Position numbers and translations under genes: made by a program
Assembly: GCA_028868825.1 (NCBI GenBank)
Contig: JAGWTU010000015.1
Location: forward strand, 1-64,000
Source: Burkholderiales bacterium
GTDB taxonomy: Bacteria > Pseudomonadota > Gammaproteobacteria > Burkholderiales > Burkholderiaceae_C
Direction: 5' to 3'
Length of the DNA: 64,000 nt
The notes under the pieces: generated by a model
Told to the model about the DNA's origin: nothing
Seen by the model: only the letters and a program-made list of their open reading frames with translations
Databases searched by the model: none
In this document: piece after piece, positions 15,950-24,869 of the stretch
Layout of the letters: each line of letters opens with the position of its first letter
Position numbering within the stretch: position 1 is the stretch's first letter

Positions 15950-16834
15950 TTACTGGATCTCGTTGCTTGCCGGGTTGAAGTGTTGAGCAGCATCGCCGGC
16001 ATGCCGGCGATGCTGCTCGGCGAAGAGCGCGGGTGGTATTCGTCCAATGCTGCTGTGTGGACGGACCTCGTTGTAGTCCCGCCGCCATTTGGCGATCTCG
16101 ATCCGGGCCTGGGGCAGCGTCTCGAACCAGTGCTCGTTCAGGCACTCGTCACGGAACCGGCCGTTGAAGCTCTCGATGTAGCCGTTCTGCATGGGCCGCC
16201 CCGGCTCGATCAAGATGTGCCGGATGCCGTGGCTCTGCGTCCACGCGATGAAGGCACGGCAGGTGAACTCCGGACCGTTGTCGGTTCGCACCGCTGCCGG
16301 GTAGCCCCGGAACAGCGCCGCCTGGTCCAGCAGCCGCGTCACGTACTGGCCGCCAATGCCGTAGTCGACCGCGATATCCACGGCCTCGTGGCTGAAGTCG
16401 TCGGCCACGGTCAGGCACTTCAGGCGCCTGCCATTGGCCAGGCTGTCGCTGACGAAGTCCATGCTCCACACCTCGTTGACCTTGGTTGCAATGTTCAGCG
16501 GCGTGCGCTCGGCCGCCGGCCTGCGCACCTTCTTGCGCTTGCGCACGGCGAGGTTGGCGTCGCTGTAGAGCCGATACACCCGTTTGTGATTGACGCCGGG
16601 GAAGTCCAGGCGCAGCAGATCGTGCACGCGCCGGTAGCCGAAGCGCCGGCGCGCATGGGCGATCTCGACGATCTTCGTCCTGAGCGCCTGCGTCTCGGTA
16701 CTGTCCGCTGGCGGATGCCGGTAGCTGTCTCGGCTTAGCCCCACAAGCCTGCAGGCGTGCCGCTCGGACATCTGATGATTGCTGATCAGCTGCCCGATGG
16801 CTTCCCGCTTGACCTGCGGGGCTAGCGCTTTACC
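15950..16834 (-). CDS. IS3-family transposase OrfB (DDE integrase domain)
   Basis: OrfB is the catalytic part of the transposase. The DDE residues are in WSMDFVSDSLANG, VRTDNGPEFTCRAF and NGYIESFNGRFRDECLNE, so the catalytic core is intact. The N-terminal HTH-like region (VKREAIGQLISNHQMSERHA, RRFGYRRVHDLL) is also present. It has no obvious start of its own; its frame is -1 relative to orfA near GGTAAAGCG (about 16826-16834), as expected for a programmed frameshift fusion. With the orfA start missing, production of the fusion is doubtful. Confidence 0.88.
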   Translation of the reverse strand, partial: GKALAPQVKREAIGQLISNHQMSERHACRLVGLSRDSYRHPPADSTETQALRTKIVEIAHARRRFGYRRVHDLLRLDFPGVNHKRVYRLYSDANLAVRKRKKVRRPAAERTPLNIATKVNEVWSMDFVSDSLANGRRLKCLTVADDFSHEAVDIAVDYGIGGQYVTRLLDQAALFRGYPAAVRTDNGPEFTCRAFIAWTQSHGIRHILIEPGRPMQNGYIESFNGRFRDECLNEHWFETLPQARIEIAKWRRDYNEVRPHSSIGRIPPALFAEQHRRHAGDAAQHFNPASNEIQ

Positions 16835-17070
16835 CCGAGCACGCTCTTGAGCGCATGCATGTCCAGATGCGCCTCGGCCAGCAGGCTCTTGAGCTTGGCG
16901 TTCTCCGCCTCCAGCTCGCGCAGCCGCCGGGCATCCGACGCCTCCATGCCGCCGAACTTGGCGCGCCACTTGTAGAACGTCGCGTCCGAAAACCCGCCCT
17001 TGCGACAGATCTCCGCCACGGCCAAGCCGGCTTCCGCCTGCTTGAGGAACCCGATGATCTGTTCCTCGGT
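16822..17070 (-). pseudogene. IS3-family transposase OrfA, 5'-truncated
   Basis: The visible part starts at TEEQIIGFLKQAEAGLAVAE and continues through CRKGGFSDATFYKWRAKFGG to a leucine-zipper segment LRELEAENAKLKSLLAEA, all typical of IS3 OrfA. The normal first ~6 residues with the start codon are replaced by unrelated upstream sequence, although the frame stays open. The natural terminal repeat is absent on this side. Confidence 0.8.
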
Positions 17071-17071
17071 G

Positions 17072-17239
17072 CGCGCTGCTGAACGGAACGAGGCGCGGGC
17101 GGCCCGCGCGGGGGCGGGTCGGGCTCTTGCCGTTGCGCTTGTTCGCGACGGCCTGCTCAGGTGTGACCGGGTCGGCGCCGATGAGATCAGGCTGGCGCAG
17201 GTAGCCTGAGCCGAACAAGGGGTCGAGATCGCTTGGCAT
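17072..17239 (-). pseudogene. AlpA-type regulator fragment cut off at the IS junction
   Basis: From the ATG at 17239 the frame reads MPSDLDPLFGSGYLRQPDL, then VTPEQAVANKRNGKSPTRPR and GRPRLVPFSSA, resembling the N-terminus of AlpA-type DNA-binding proteins encoded next to P4-type integrases. The expected continuation (TLWR-, PVKLS-, TAWR-type motifs) is missing; the sequence switches directly into orfA. The family call rests on pattern memory and on the nearby integrase. Confidence 0.5.
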
Positions 17240-17366
17240 GTATTGCTCCACATGCTGCGGCAGATGTGGTCTGCCACCAGCAGCCTCCATATGAGGCAGT
17301 GCGATACGTACTGTGTCGATCCGCGATGTGTCTGGGATCCCGCTAGCGCCCCCAGCGGGCGCTTCG

Positions 17367-18071
17367 CTAGCGGGAATCCACTTGCTCCGACCTCAGCTCG
17401 GAAATCCTGTTTGCCCAAGTTTTGAGAGTGAGGTGGAGACCAATCGCATCCCCGATGCATTTCAACACGCTGAGAGACGGCCGCACCTGTGGAGCGGATG
17501 CAGACCCTTTTATTTCAAGATCGACGGCAGACACAACCTCGATGAGCTCGTTAGCGATCCTGCAAGAGAACACACGGGCGCGCGGTCGATCTTCCGCAGC
17601 GTCAAGCCTATCGCCAGCTGCTTTCAACGTTGCCTCAAGCACTTCTAAGCAGTCAGCCGTGTCAAGGACGGCGGTATCGAATCCCAAGACGCGATTTAGG
17701 TCTTCTGACACCGAGCGAAGCTTCATTCGCAAAGTCTCCAGTTTCTCGCGAGCAGCCTCCAGAGATTTCAGTAGATCAGCGCGCTCGGCTTTGAGTTCTC
17801 CCTTCTTCAAGGCACTCTCCTTGAACTGCCGCAGCTCGACCTTGAGTGGATACGAGGCGGCAAGAAGCTCAGAAATGAACTCGTCAGCTGCCTCAGCCTC
17901 TCGCCAGGCGGGGTCATCAAACCCCTCCGCGACCTCGCGAGCCACGCCCACCTGCTCCCTGTTGAAGTAAGGCCTATAGTGCTTGCGAAGCGCATCCCAT
18001 ACGAATGGCTCAAACTGGTCAACCACTTTTCCGGCTCCATCGCCGACGTATCGGGCTTTCTCTCTTGCCAT
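17367..18071 (-). CDS. Coiled-coil protein of unknown function beside the island integrase
   Basis: I do not recognise this protein. From ATG 18071 it has 234 residues; a TTG two codons upstream is possible. The start MAREKARYVGDGAGKVVDQF is followed by a long charged helical stretch rich in Glu/Lys/Leu (about residues 80-130, SALKKGELKAERADLLKSLE and onward), a likely coiled coil. No signal peptide or membrane segment is seen. It lies between the P4-type integrase and the AlpA-like fragment, so it is probably island cargo. Its GC content is visibly lower than that of the flanking backbone genes. Confidence 0.65.
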   Translation of the reverse strand: MAREKARYVGDGAGKVVDQFEPFVWDALRKHYRPYFNREQVGVAREVAEGFDDPAWREAEAADEFISELLAASYPLKVELRQFKESALKKGELKAERADLLKSLEAAREKLETLRMKLRSVSEDLNRVLGFDTAVLDTADCLEVLEATLKAAGDRLDAAEDRPRARVFSCRIANELIEVVSAVDLEIKGSASAPQVRPSLSVLKCIGDAIGLHLTLKTWANRISELRSEQVDSR

Positions 18072-18117
18072 CTTCAATCCCTAGTTTCTTCGTGGAGTGC
18101 CGTCATCGTTGCGCCGC

Positions 18118-19353
18118 CTAGGCCCGCTTGGTCTGCACGTCGATGACGTTGCCCCTCACCTCGGGCCGGCTCAGGAACTGCGCCCAATCGACCATCATCA
18201 GGCGGCGCTTCTCGAACAAATCGCCACGGCGGTAGGCGGCTTCCACCTTGTCCCCGATCGCATGCGCCAGAGCCATTTCGGCGACATCTCGGGGGTAGCT
18301 GCTGCACTCGGAAGCCCAGTCTCTGAAAGTGCTACGGAACCCGTGCGGCACCGCCGGCACCTCCATCCGTCGCAGCACGGCAGCCAGAGTCATGTCGCTC
18401 AGCACTCCACCTCGCGGCGCGGGGAAGACCAGTTCCGAGCCCGCCATGCGCGGGAGCGACTTCAGCAGCGCCAGCGCTTCGGGCGACAACGGCACGCGAT
18501 GTTCCTTGCCTGCCTTCATGCGGGCACTGGGCACGATCCAGATCTTTTCGGCCAGGTCAATCTCTGCCCAGGTGGCGCCTCGAGCCTCACCGCTGCGAGC
18601 CGCGGTCAGGATGGCGAACTCCAGGGCCCGGGCACCCATGCCATCGGCGGCGCGCAGCCGGATCATGAACGCCCCGACATCGCCAACAGGCAACGCCGCA
18701 TGGTGTTCGGCCTTGTTGACCTTCGACGGCTTGGGCAGCAGCTTGTCGAGGTGTCCGCGCCACCGGGCTGGGTTGAGCCCGTCCCGCAGGCCACGCGCCG
18801 CGGCCCAGTCCAGCACGAGCTCGATGCGGCCGCGCAGGCGAACTGCGGTTTCATTCGTCGTCGTCCAGATCGGCTCAAGCACTGCCAGCACCTGGGCCAG
18901 CTTCACGTCGCGCACCATGAGGTCGCCAATGATCGGATAGGCGTGCTGCTTGAGGGTGTTCTCCCATTGCTGGGCGTGCTTGGCGTTCTTCCAGCCGGCG
19001 CGGTGGGCCTTGATGTAGGCGGCGGCGCATTCCTTGAACGTCAGGGCCTCAGCCATAGCCGCGCGCAGGGCGCTCAGCACCGCCTGCTGGCGCTGGATGG
19101 GGTCTACGCCTTGCCGGATCAGTTCCCGCGCATCCCGCGCCTTCTCGCGTGCCTTGGCGAGCGTCACCTCGGGGTAACCGCCTAGGCCCATGTCCCGCCG
19201 CTTGCCGCCGATGACGACGCGGAGGGTCCAGCTCTTGGAGCCGGCCGCGTTTATCTGCAGCGCCAGACCAGGCACGACGCCGACGAAGTGGAGACCCGGT
19301 TCGGTCAGAGCACCCACCTTCAGGGCGGCCATTTCCTTCGCGAGCTTTGGCAT
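18118..19353 (-). CDS. P4-type tyrosine integrase (DUF4102 N-terminus)
   Basis: This is a site-specific recombinase of the kind that inserts genomic islands, 411 residues long. The N-terminal DUF4102-like arm-binding domain includes MGLGGYPEVTLAKAREKARD. Catalytic residues are R253 (TAARSGEARG), H337/R340 (VPHGFRSTFRDWA), H364 (LAHAIGDKVEAAY) and Y374. All are present, so the enzyme may be active. Its neighbours (AlpA-like fragment, unknown coiled-coil gene, IS) mark a genomic-island edge. I could not find a tRNA gene or an obvious att repeat in the 222 bases upstream. Confidence 0.93.
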   Translation of the reverse strand: MPKLAKEMAALKVGALTEPGLHFVGVVPGLALQINAAGSKSWTLRVVIGGKRRDMGLGGYPEVTLAKAREKARDARELIRQGVDPIQRQQAVLSALRAAMAEALTFKECAAAYIKAHRAGWKNAKHAQQWENTLKQHAYPIIGDLMVRDVKLAQVLAVLEPIWTTTNETAVRLRGRIELVLDWAAARGLRDGLNPARWRGHLDKLLPKPSKVNKAEHHAALPVGDVGAFMIRLRAADGMGARALEFAILTAARSGEARGATWAEIDLAEKIWIVPSARMKAGKEHRVPLSPEALALLKSLPRMAGSELVFPAPRGGVLSDMTLAAVLRRMEVPAVPHGFRSTFRDWASECSSYPRDVAEMALAHAIGDKVEAAYRRGDLFEKRRLMMVDWAQFLSRPEVRGNVIDVQTKRA

Positions 19354-19575
19354 CTCGGAACCTCTCCAACCAACCCATCATCGTCCGCAAGATTTGATGA
19401 TACGTTAGGAAGTGTCAGGAAGCCAGACTGCCGCGTATTTACTAGCTAACCAGGCAGTCTGTGAGATGTTACGAAGTGGTAAAAAGTTCTACGGATGGGG
19501 ACGCCCCTTCCGCCACGGCCCCCAGGCTTCATCGGATAGCGATCCGAAACCGGTCCGTCGCGGCGGACTCGCGCC

Positions 19576-20358
19576 TCAGGCCGTTACCGCATGCACCGCA
19601 TCCAGCGGCACCAGGCGCGGCGCCGCGAAGACCTGGGCCGCCGTGGCCTCGCCGTGCGGTCCCGACAAGCGGTCCACCCACGCGGCCACCGTTTCGGCAT
19701 CGACCGCATGCGGCGCGAAGGCCAGGCGCGAACTCACCCGCGCCACGCGCGCGCAGGGCACGCCGGCGGCGCACAGGGCCTGCACGAAGCCGGTGGCCGC
19801 GCAGCCCTTGCGCAGGGCTCGCAGATTGGCCTGCACGATGCGATCGCCCTTGGGTTCGAACAAGGCGCGCAACTGCGCCTCGATGGTCTCGAAGGCGATC
19901 GGCAGAAACGGCGCCGCCGCGCCCAGCACGACGGTGTTCTGCGCCTTGACCGTGCCCGCCGCGTGCGCCAGGCGGGTGGCGTCCAGCGCGACGAGGTTCG
20001 GGGCCGAGAACAGCACCTCGTACAGCGCCGCCGGTTCCGGGTAGTTGTCGATGTTGACCATCGGCGTCACATCGGTCACCAGGGTGCCGTCGGCGCGCAG
20101 CAAGGCCGTGTAGCGCAGCGCCTCGAGCGGCTCCACGGCGGCGATCAGCGAGGCCGTTCCGGCGGCAACGAGGTCGCTGGCGATGGGTGCATCCGACAGC
20201 CGCACGAAGGCCGACACCGCGCCGCCGCGTTGCGCCATGCCATGCACCTCGGACTGCTTGAGTCGCAGGCCGACGGCATGCGCGGCCTGGTCCAGCACCC
20301 AGGCGATGGACAGCACGCCCTGTCCGCCGACGCCGGCGAGCACGAGGTCGAAATTCAT
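19576..20358 (-). CDS. iorB: Indolepyruvate oxidoreductase subunit beta (IorB)
   Basis: IorB is the gamma-type subunit of 2-oxoacid oxidoreductases, acting with IorA on aryl pyruvates from aromatic amino acids. The start MNFDLVLAGVGGQGVLSIAW and the block LKQSEVHGMAQRGGAVSAFV are diagnostic. The protein has 260 residues, longer than archaeal IorB because of a C-terminal extension after about residue 190. Its ATG overlaps the iorA stop by 4 bases (ATGA), so the two are translationally coupled. Confidence 0.9.
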   Translation of the reverse strand: MNFDLVLAGVGGQGVLSIAWVLDQAAHAVGLRLKQSEVHGMAQRGGAVSAFVRLSDAPIASDLVAAGTASLIAAVEPLEALRYTALLRADGTLVTDVTPMVNIDNYPEPAALYEVLFSAPNLVALDATRLAHAAGTVKAQNTVVLGAAAPFLPIAFETIEAQLRALFEPKGDRIVQANLRALRKGCAATGFVQALCAAGVPCARVARVSSRLAFAPHAVDAETVAAWVDRLSGPHGEATAAQVFAAPRLVPLDAVHAVTA

Positions 20359-22028
20359 TCCGCCACCGCCTCCCGGTCGCCGCGGCGCAGCGCCTTGATC
20401 TCCTTCGCGTAGGTCACGCAGGCGCGGCGCGCGATGATCACCGACAGGCCCTCGTAGGCGAGCTCGTGCCGGATCACGGCCACCGTGTGGTCCTTCTTGT
20501 GGTGCGTGGGTTCGACGATGCGGATGTGCTCGCGCGGCACGCCCAGGCCCGCCACCAGATCGACCATCTGCTCGTCGGTGGCCTGGGTCGGCTGGCCGCC
20601 CGTCATCGCGACGATCGAGTTGTCGAGGATGAAGACCTTGATGTTCGCGTTCTCGCGCACGGCGTCGAGCAGCGGCGTCATGCCCGAATGCGTGAAGGTG
20701 CCGTCGCCGATCACGCACAGCGCGGGGGTCATGCCGGCATGCGCTGCGCCGATCGCCATGCCGATCGACGAGCCCATGCACAGGCATGAATGAATCGCCC
20801 GCAGCGGCGCGAGCGTGCCCAGCGAATAGCAGCCGATGTCGCCCATCACGCGCACGTCGTCGCCCAGCGAGGCGATGACCTCCTTGATCGCGATGTAGGC
20901 GTCGGTGTGCGGGCATTTGTCGCACAGCCGCGGCGGCCGCGCGACCAGCACGTCGGCGAGCCCCGGCAGTTGCAGCGCCGGGGCGATCGGGATGCCGAAG
21001 CAGCGCTTGATCGCATCCGGACCCAGCTCGCCGATGCGCGGCAGCGCGCCGGTCAGCTTGCCCAGCACCCGGCGTTCGCGCATCAGGCCCAGCGCACTCA
21101 CGTAACGCTCGATGAAGGGGTAGCCCTCTTCCACCACGTGCAGTTCGCTCGAGGCGTCGAGCAGGCTGCGGATCTTGCCGATCGGCAAGGGATAGGCACC
21201 GATGCGCAGCAGGTTGTAGTCGGCCAGGCGCTCGCCCAGCGCCTCGACGAGATAGTTCCAGGCGATGCCGCTGACGAGGATGCCGGGGCGGCCGGCGCCG
21301 CGGATCTCGAGGCGGTTGCCGGCATGGTTCGCGCTCCAGTCCTGCAGCGCGGCCTGCTTGTCGACGAGCTGCGCGTAGGCGCGGCGCGCATTGACGGGGA
21401 TGAGGGTGAAGCGATCGGGATCGGGCGCCCAGTTCGCCTCGTTCGGCGCTCGCCGATCGCCCGCGCGCACGGCCGCGCGGCTGTGCGCCAGCCGCGTCAC
21501 GAGTCGCAGCAGCACCGGCACGCGCAGCCGCTCGGACAATTCGAACGCCTCGCGCGTGTAGTCGTAGCACTGCTGCTGGTCGGCCGGCTCCAGGCAGGGG
21601 ACCATCGCGAAGTCGGCGAAGTAGCGCGAATCCTGCTCGTTCTGTGAACTGTGCATCGACGGGTCGTCGGCCACCGCGATGACGAGCCCGCCATGCACGC
21701 CCGAGACCGCGACATTCATGAACGGGTCGGCAGCCACGTTCAGGCCCACATGCTTCATCGAGACGATGGCGCGCTTGCCGGCGTAGGACACGCCGACGCC
21801 CTCCTCCAGCGCCACCTTCTCGTTGGTCGACCACAGGCCGCGCAGCGGCAAGCCCAGCGCCCGGGCCTGGCTGTGCAGCGTCTGGAAGATCTCGGTCGAC
21901 GGCGTGCCGGGGTAGGCGTAGGCGGCGCTGACACCGGCGTCGATGGCGCCGCGCGCCACGGCCTCGTCGCCGAGCAGGATCTCCTCGCCGGCGGCGACGG
22001 GGGCCTCAGAAACGCCGGGGTACGCCAT
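20355..22028 (-). CDS. iorA: Indolepyruvate oxidoreductase subunit alpha (IorA) without the C-terminal ferredoxin domain
   Basis: IorA carries the thiamine diphosphate site. The N-terminal pyrimidine-binding domain has YAYPGTPSTEIFQTL and NEKVALEEGVGVSYAGKRA. The cofactor-binding motif is GDGTFTHSGMTPLLDA through FILDNSIVAMTGGQPTQ, and LCDKCPHTDAY precedes it. At 557 residues the protein stops about where archaeal IorA enters a two-[4Fe-4S] ferredoxin domain; no CxxCxxC cluster motif is visible. The start MAYPGVSEAP at 22028 was chosen because homology begins there. Confidence 0.9.
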   Translation of the reverse strand: MAYPGVSEAPVAAGEEILLGDEAVARGAIDAGVSAAYAYPGTPSTEIFQTLHSQARALGLPLRGLWSTNEKVALEEGVGVSYAGKRAIVSMKHVGLNVAADPFMNVAVSGVHGGLVIAVADDPSMHSSQNEQDSRYFADFAMVPCLEPADQQQCYDYTREAFELSERLRVPVLLRLVTRLAHSRAAVRAGDRRAPNEANWAPDPDRFTLIPVNARRAYAQLVDKQAALQDWSANHAGNRLEIRGAGRPGILVSGIAWNYLVEALGERLADYNLLRIGAYPLPIGKIRSLLDASSELHVVEEGYPFIERYVSALGLMRERRVLGKLTGALPRIGELGPDAIKRCFGIPIAPALQLPGLADVLVARPPRLCDKCPHTDAYIAIKEVIASLGDDVRVMGDIGCYSLGTLAPLRAIHSCLCMGSSIGMAIGAAHAGMTPALCVIGDGTFTHSGMTPLLDAVRENANIKVFILDNSIVAMTGGQPTQATDEQMVDLVAGLGVPREHIRIVEPTHHKKDHTVAVIRHELAYEGLSVIIARRACVTYAKEIKALRRGDREAVAE

Positions 22029-22192
22029 GCAGGATGCTCCGAGAGGACGATGGTTCGGTCCGCGCCCGAGGAGGTCGAGTTTCCCGAAGGGCGGCCGCTT
22101 CGACCTTGATGCAGAGCAAGCCCCGCGGTGGGACGCCGCCGGTCTTTCGATCCACGCGCCGCAGGCGCGTTCGCGCGTTGCCGGACGGCCGC

Positions 22193-22212
22193 GGCGGGCC
22201 TGAAGGCCCGCC
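22193..22212. terminator. Terminator-like hairpin upstream of the hybrid kinase
   Basis: A perfect 8-base stem GGCGGGCC-TGAA-GGCCCGCC is followed by GTTTCT. It lies between two divergent genes, where a terminator is not required, so it may be an mRNA leader structure of the kinase gene or a remnant. The T-run is short. Confidence 0.4.
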
Positions 22213-22256
22213 GTTTCTGATCCAGAATCGAGCCCGGTGTCGGGCATGAGGGGTCC

Positions 22257-24869
22257 ATGGAGCTGATCGAGATATTCCCGTGGAACGAGAATTTCGTGAC
22301 CGGCATCGCGTCGATCGACGAGCAGCACCGCGGCCTCGTCCACCTGCTCAACAAGCTGGTGGCGCACCTCGCATTCCAGGCCGATGCGCCCGAACTGGAG
22401 CGCGTCTTCGACGAATTGCGCGCCTACACGATCGGCCACTTCGCGAGCGAGGAGCGCATCTGGAGCCAGGTCTTCCACGGCGATCCCTGGGAGGTATGGC
22501 ACCGCCAGGCGCATGTCGATTTCATCGCCAAGGTCGCCGAGATCAATTCGCGCGAGGGCGAGGACGACCGCGACAGCGTGATCGAGGAGATCGTCACCTT
22601 CCTCACGCATTGGCTGGCGCTGCACATCATCGAGTCCGACAAGCGCATGGCCAAGGTCGTGCTGGCGCTGCCCTCCGGCATGTCGTTCGAACGCGCCAAG
22701 GCGATGGCCAACGAGGAAATGACGGGCGCGACGCGGATCCTCATCGATACCGTGATGGGCATGTACGACCGGCTCGCCAACCGCACCGTCGCCCTCACGC
22801 GCGAGATCAACCGGCGCGCGCGCGCCGAGGCCGAATTGCGCGCCGCGCAGGCCGAGATGGCGCGCCTGCGCGACGAGGCGGTGGCCGCGAACCAAGCCAA
22901 GAGCGCCTTCCTGGCCAATATGAGCCACGAGATACGCACGCCCATGACGGCGATCCTCGGCATGAGCCGGCTCGCGCTGGCGACGCCGCTGAACGCGCGG
23001 CAGCGGCATTACCTCGAGCACGTGCACAAGGCGGCGAAGTCGCTGCTGGGCGTGATCAACGACGTGCTCGATTTCTCGCGCGTCGAAGCCGGGCGGCTGA
23101 GTCTGGAGCAGGTCGACTTCGGCGTCGCGGAACTGCTGGACACGCTGACCTGCGTCACGGCGCTGGCGGCCCAGGACAAGGGACTCGATCTCGTGCTGCG
23201 CATCGACCCGGCCTTGCCGCCGACGCTGCGCGGCGATCCGCTGCGGCTGGGCCAGATCCTGCTGAATCTGGTCGGCAACGCGATCAAGTTCACCGCCGCC
23301 GGCGAGGTCGTGCTCGACGTCGCGCCGCGCTCGCTCGACGACCAGGGGCTGGAACTGCAGTTCACGATCAGCGATACCGGCATCGGCATGAGCGCCGAGC
23401 AGGTCGAACGCCTGTTCGTGCCCTTCAGCCAGGCCGACGCGTCGACGACGCGCCACCACGGCGGCACCGGCCTGGGGCTGTCGATCGCACGCCGTCTGGC
23501 CGGTCTCATGGGCGGGCGCATCGACGTCGCCTCGGTTCCCGGCCAGGGTTCGGTCTTCACCTGCACCGTGCATGTCGATGTGCCCGCGGCGGCGGCGCCC
23601 GCCACCGCCGATGCGGCCTGGCGCGATCGCTGCTGCCTCGTCGTCGAACGCAGCGCCACGGTGCGCGGCGCCTTGCGCGGGATGCTCGAGACACGCGGGA
23701 TGCGGGTCATCGAAGCCGGAGACGCCGTGCAGGCGCTGGCGCGCTGGCGCGAGCGGCAGGCCGCGGGCGGGCGGCTCGACGCCGTGCTGCTCGACGCGCG
23801 CGTGCCGGGCCTGTGCGGCCTGGGTGCCGACGGCCGGCGGGTGCTCGATGGCGGCGCGCGCGACGTGCCCCTGATCCTGATGAGCCTGGTCGAGGCCGGC
23901 GGCGTCGATCTCGATGCGCACGCGGACCCTGCCGCGCTCGGCCCGCTGCTGTACAAGCCCGTCGTGCCCTGGGCCCTCGAGGACGCCCTGGCGCACGTGC
24001 TGGGGACGCCGCCGGAGGGCGGGGCCGCGGCGACGGCTTGCGGCCCGCTGGGCAGCGACGGCGCCGCGCGCTCGCTACAAGGCCTGCGGGTGCTGGTGGC
24101 CGACGATGTGGCGACCAACCGCGAGTTGATCGCCGAGCTGCTCGAACAGGTCGGCGTCAGGGTCGAACAGGCCAGCGACGGCGCCTCCGCGATGGCGGCG
24201 GCACAGGCGCGGCGCTTCGATCTCATCCTCATGGATCTGCATATGCCGGGCATGAGCGGCGTCGAGGCGACACGCGGCATCCGCGCCGCCGGCGCCTGCC
24301 GCGAGACACCGATACTCGCCGTCACGGCGGGCGGCTACAGCGACGACGAATGGAACTGCCGCGACAGCGGCATGAACGGCCTTTTGCGCAAGCCCGTCGA
24401 GCCCGACGCGCTGTACCTGGAACTGACGCGCTGGACCGGCGTGCGCGTCGAGACGCCGGGGCGCGAGCCCGACTCGATCGCTGGCGCCGAGAACGCCGAA
24501 AGCGCCGATGCGGCACTTCACAGCCGCCTCGCGGCGCTTTCGGGCCTGGACCTGAAGCGCGGGCTCGATGTCGTCAACGGCGATGTCGCGCGCTACGCGG
24601 CGATGCTGCAGGGCCTGACGGCCGAACATGGCGAAGACCCGGCACGCATCGAGCGCTGCGTGCAGGACGGCCGCGCGCCCGACGCGCTGCACCACGCCCA
24701 CACGCTGCGCGGCCTGGCGGGCATGCTCGGGCTGGTCGGCATCGAGTCGGCGGCGGCGGCGCTGGAAACGCGGCTGCGCGCGGGCGGCGGGCACCACGGG
24801 CTCGATCTGCGGCCGCTGCAAGACGGGCTGCGCGATCTGGCTCGCGGCCTCAATCCGGGCTGCGGCTGA
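22257..24869 (+). CDS. Hemerythrin-domain hybrid sensor histidine kinase (HK-REC-REC-HPt)
   Basis: This is a soluble 870-residue phosphorelay protein. Residues 1-135 form a hemerythrin domain with di-iron ligands H24, H61/E65, H82/H86, H123 and D128, suggesting oxygen, NO or redox sensing. A short helix leads to HisKA with phospho-acceptor H224 (ANMSHEIRTPM) and an ATPase domain with ISDTGIGM and GGTGLGLSI. Two receiver domains follow, with D513 (VLLDARVPG; acidic pocket partly altered) and D660 (ILMDLHMPG). A C-terminal HPt domain holds H815 (HHAHTLRGLAG). No membrane segment is seen. The output partner is not in the window. Confidence 0.93.
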   Translation: MELIEIFPWNENFVTGIASIDEQHRGLVHLLNKLVAHLAFQADAPELERVFDELRAYTIGHFASEERIWSQVFHGDPWEVWHRQAHVDFIAKVAEINSREGEDDRDSVIEEIVTFLTHWLALHIIESDKRMAKVVLALPSGMSFERAKAMANEEMTGATRILIDTVMGMYDRLANRTVALTREINRRARAEAELRAAQAEMARLRDEAVAANQAKSAFLANMSHEIRTPMTAILGMSRLALATPLNARQRHYLEHVHKAAKSLLGVINDVLDFSRVEAGRLSLEQVDFGVAELLDTLTCVTALAAQDKGLDLVLRIDPALPPTLRGDPLRLGQILLNLVGNAIKFTAAGEVVLDVAPRSLDDQGLELQFTISDTGIGMSAEQVERLFVPFSQADASTTRHHGGTGLGLSIARRLAGLMGGRIDVASVPGQGSVFTCTVHVDVPAAAAPATADAAWRDRCCLVVERSATVRGALRGMLETRGMRVIEAGDAVQALARWRERQAAGGRLDAVLLDARVPGLCGLGADGRRVLDGGARDVPLILMSLVEAGGVDLDAHADPAALGPLLYKPVVPWALEDALAHVLGTPPEGGAAATACGPLGSDGAARSLQGLRVLVADDVATNRELIAELLEQVGVRVEQASDGASAMAAAQARRFDLILMDLHMPGMSGVEATRGIRAAGACRETPILAVTAGGYSDDEWNCRDSGMNGLLRKPVEPDALYLELTRWTGVRVETPGREPDSIAGAENAESADAALHSRLAALSGLDLKRGLDVVNGDVARYAAMLQGLTAEHGEDPARIERCVQDGRAPDALHHAHTLRGLAGMLGLVGIESAAAALETRLRAGGGHHGLDLRPLQDGLRDLARGLNPGCG

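Larger units (their letters stand above)
15896..17070 (-). mobile_element. IS3-family insertion sequence, IS407-like, lacking its left end
   Basis: The element carries overlapping orfA and orfB on the minus strand. Its orfB-proximal end begins TGACCTGCCCCCAAT at 15896, the terminal sequence type of the IS407 group. No matching GGGGGCAGGTCA-type end is found beyond orfA, and the orfA start is missing. The element therefore appears truncated, or recombined, at that side. It separates the integron array from the integrase-bearing island remnant. Confidence 0.75.
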
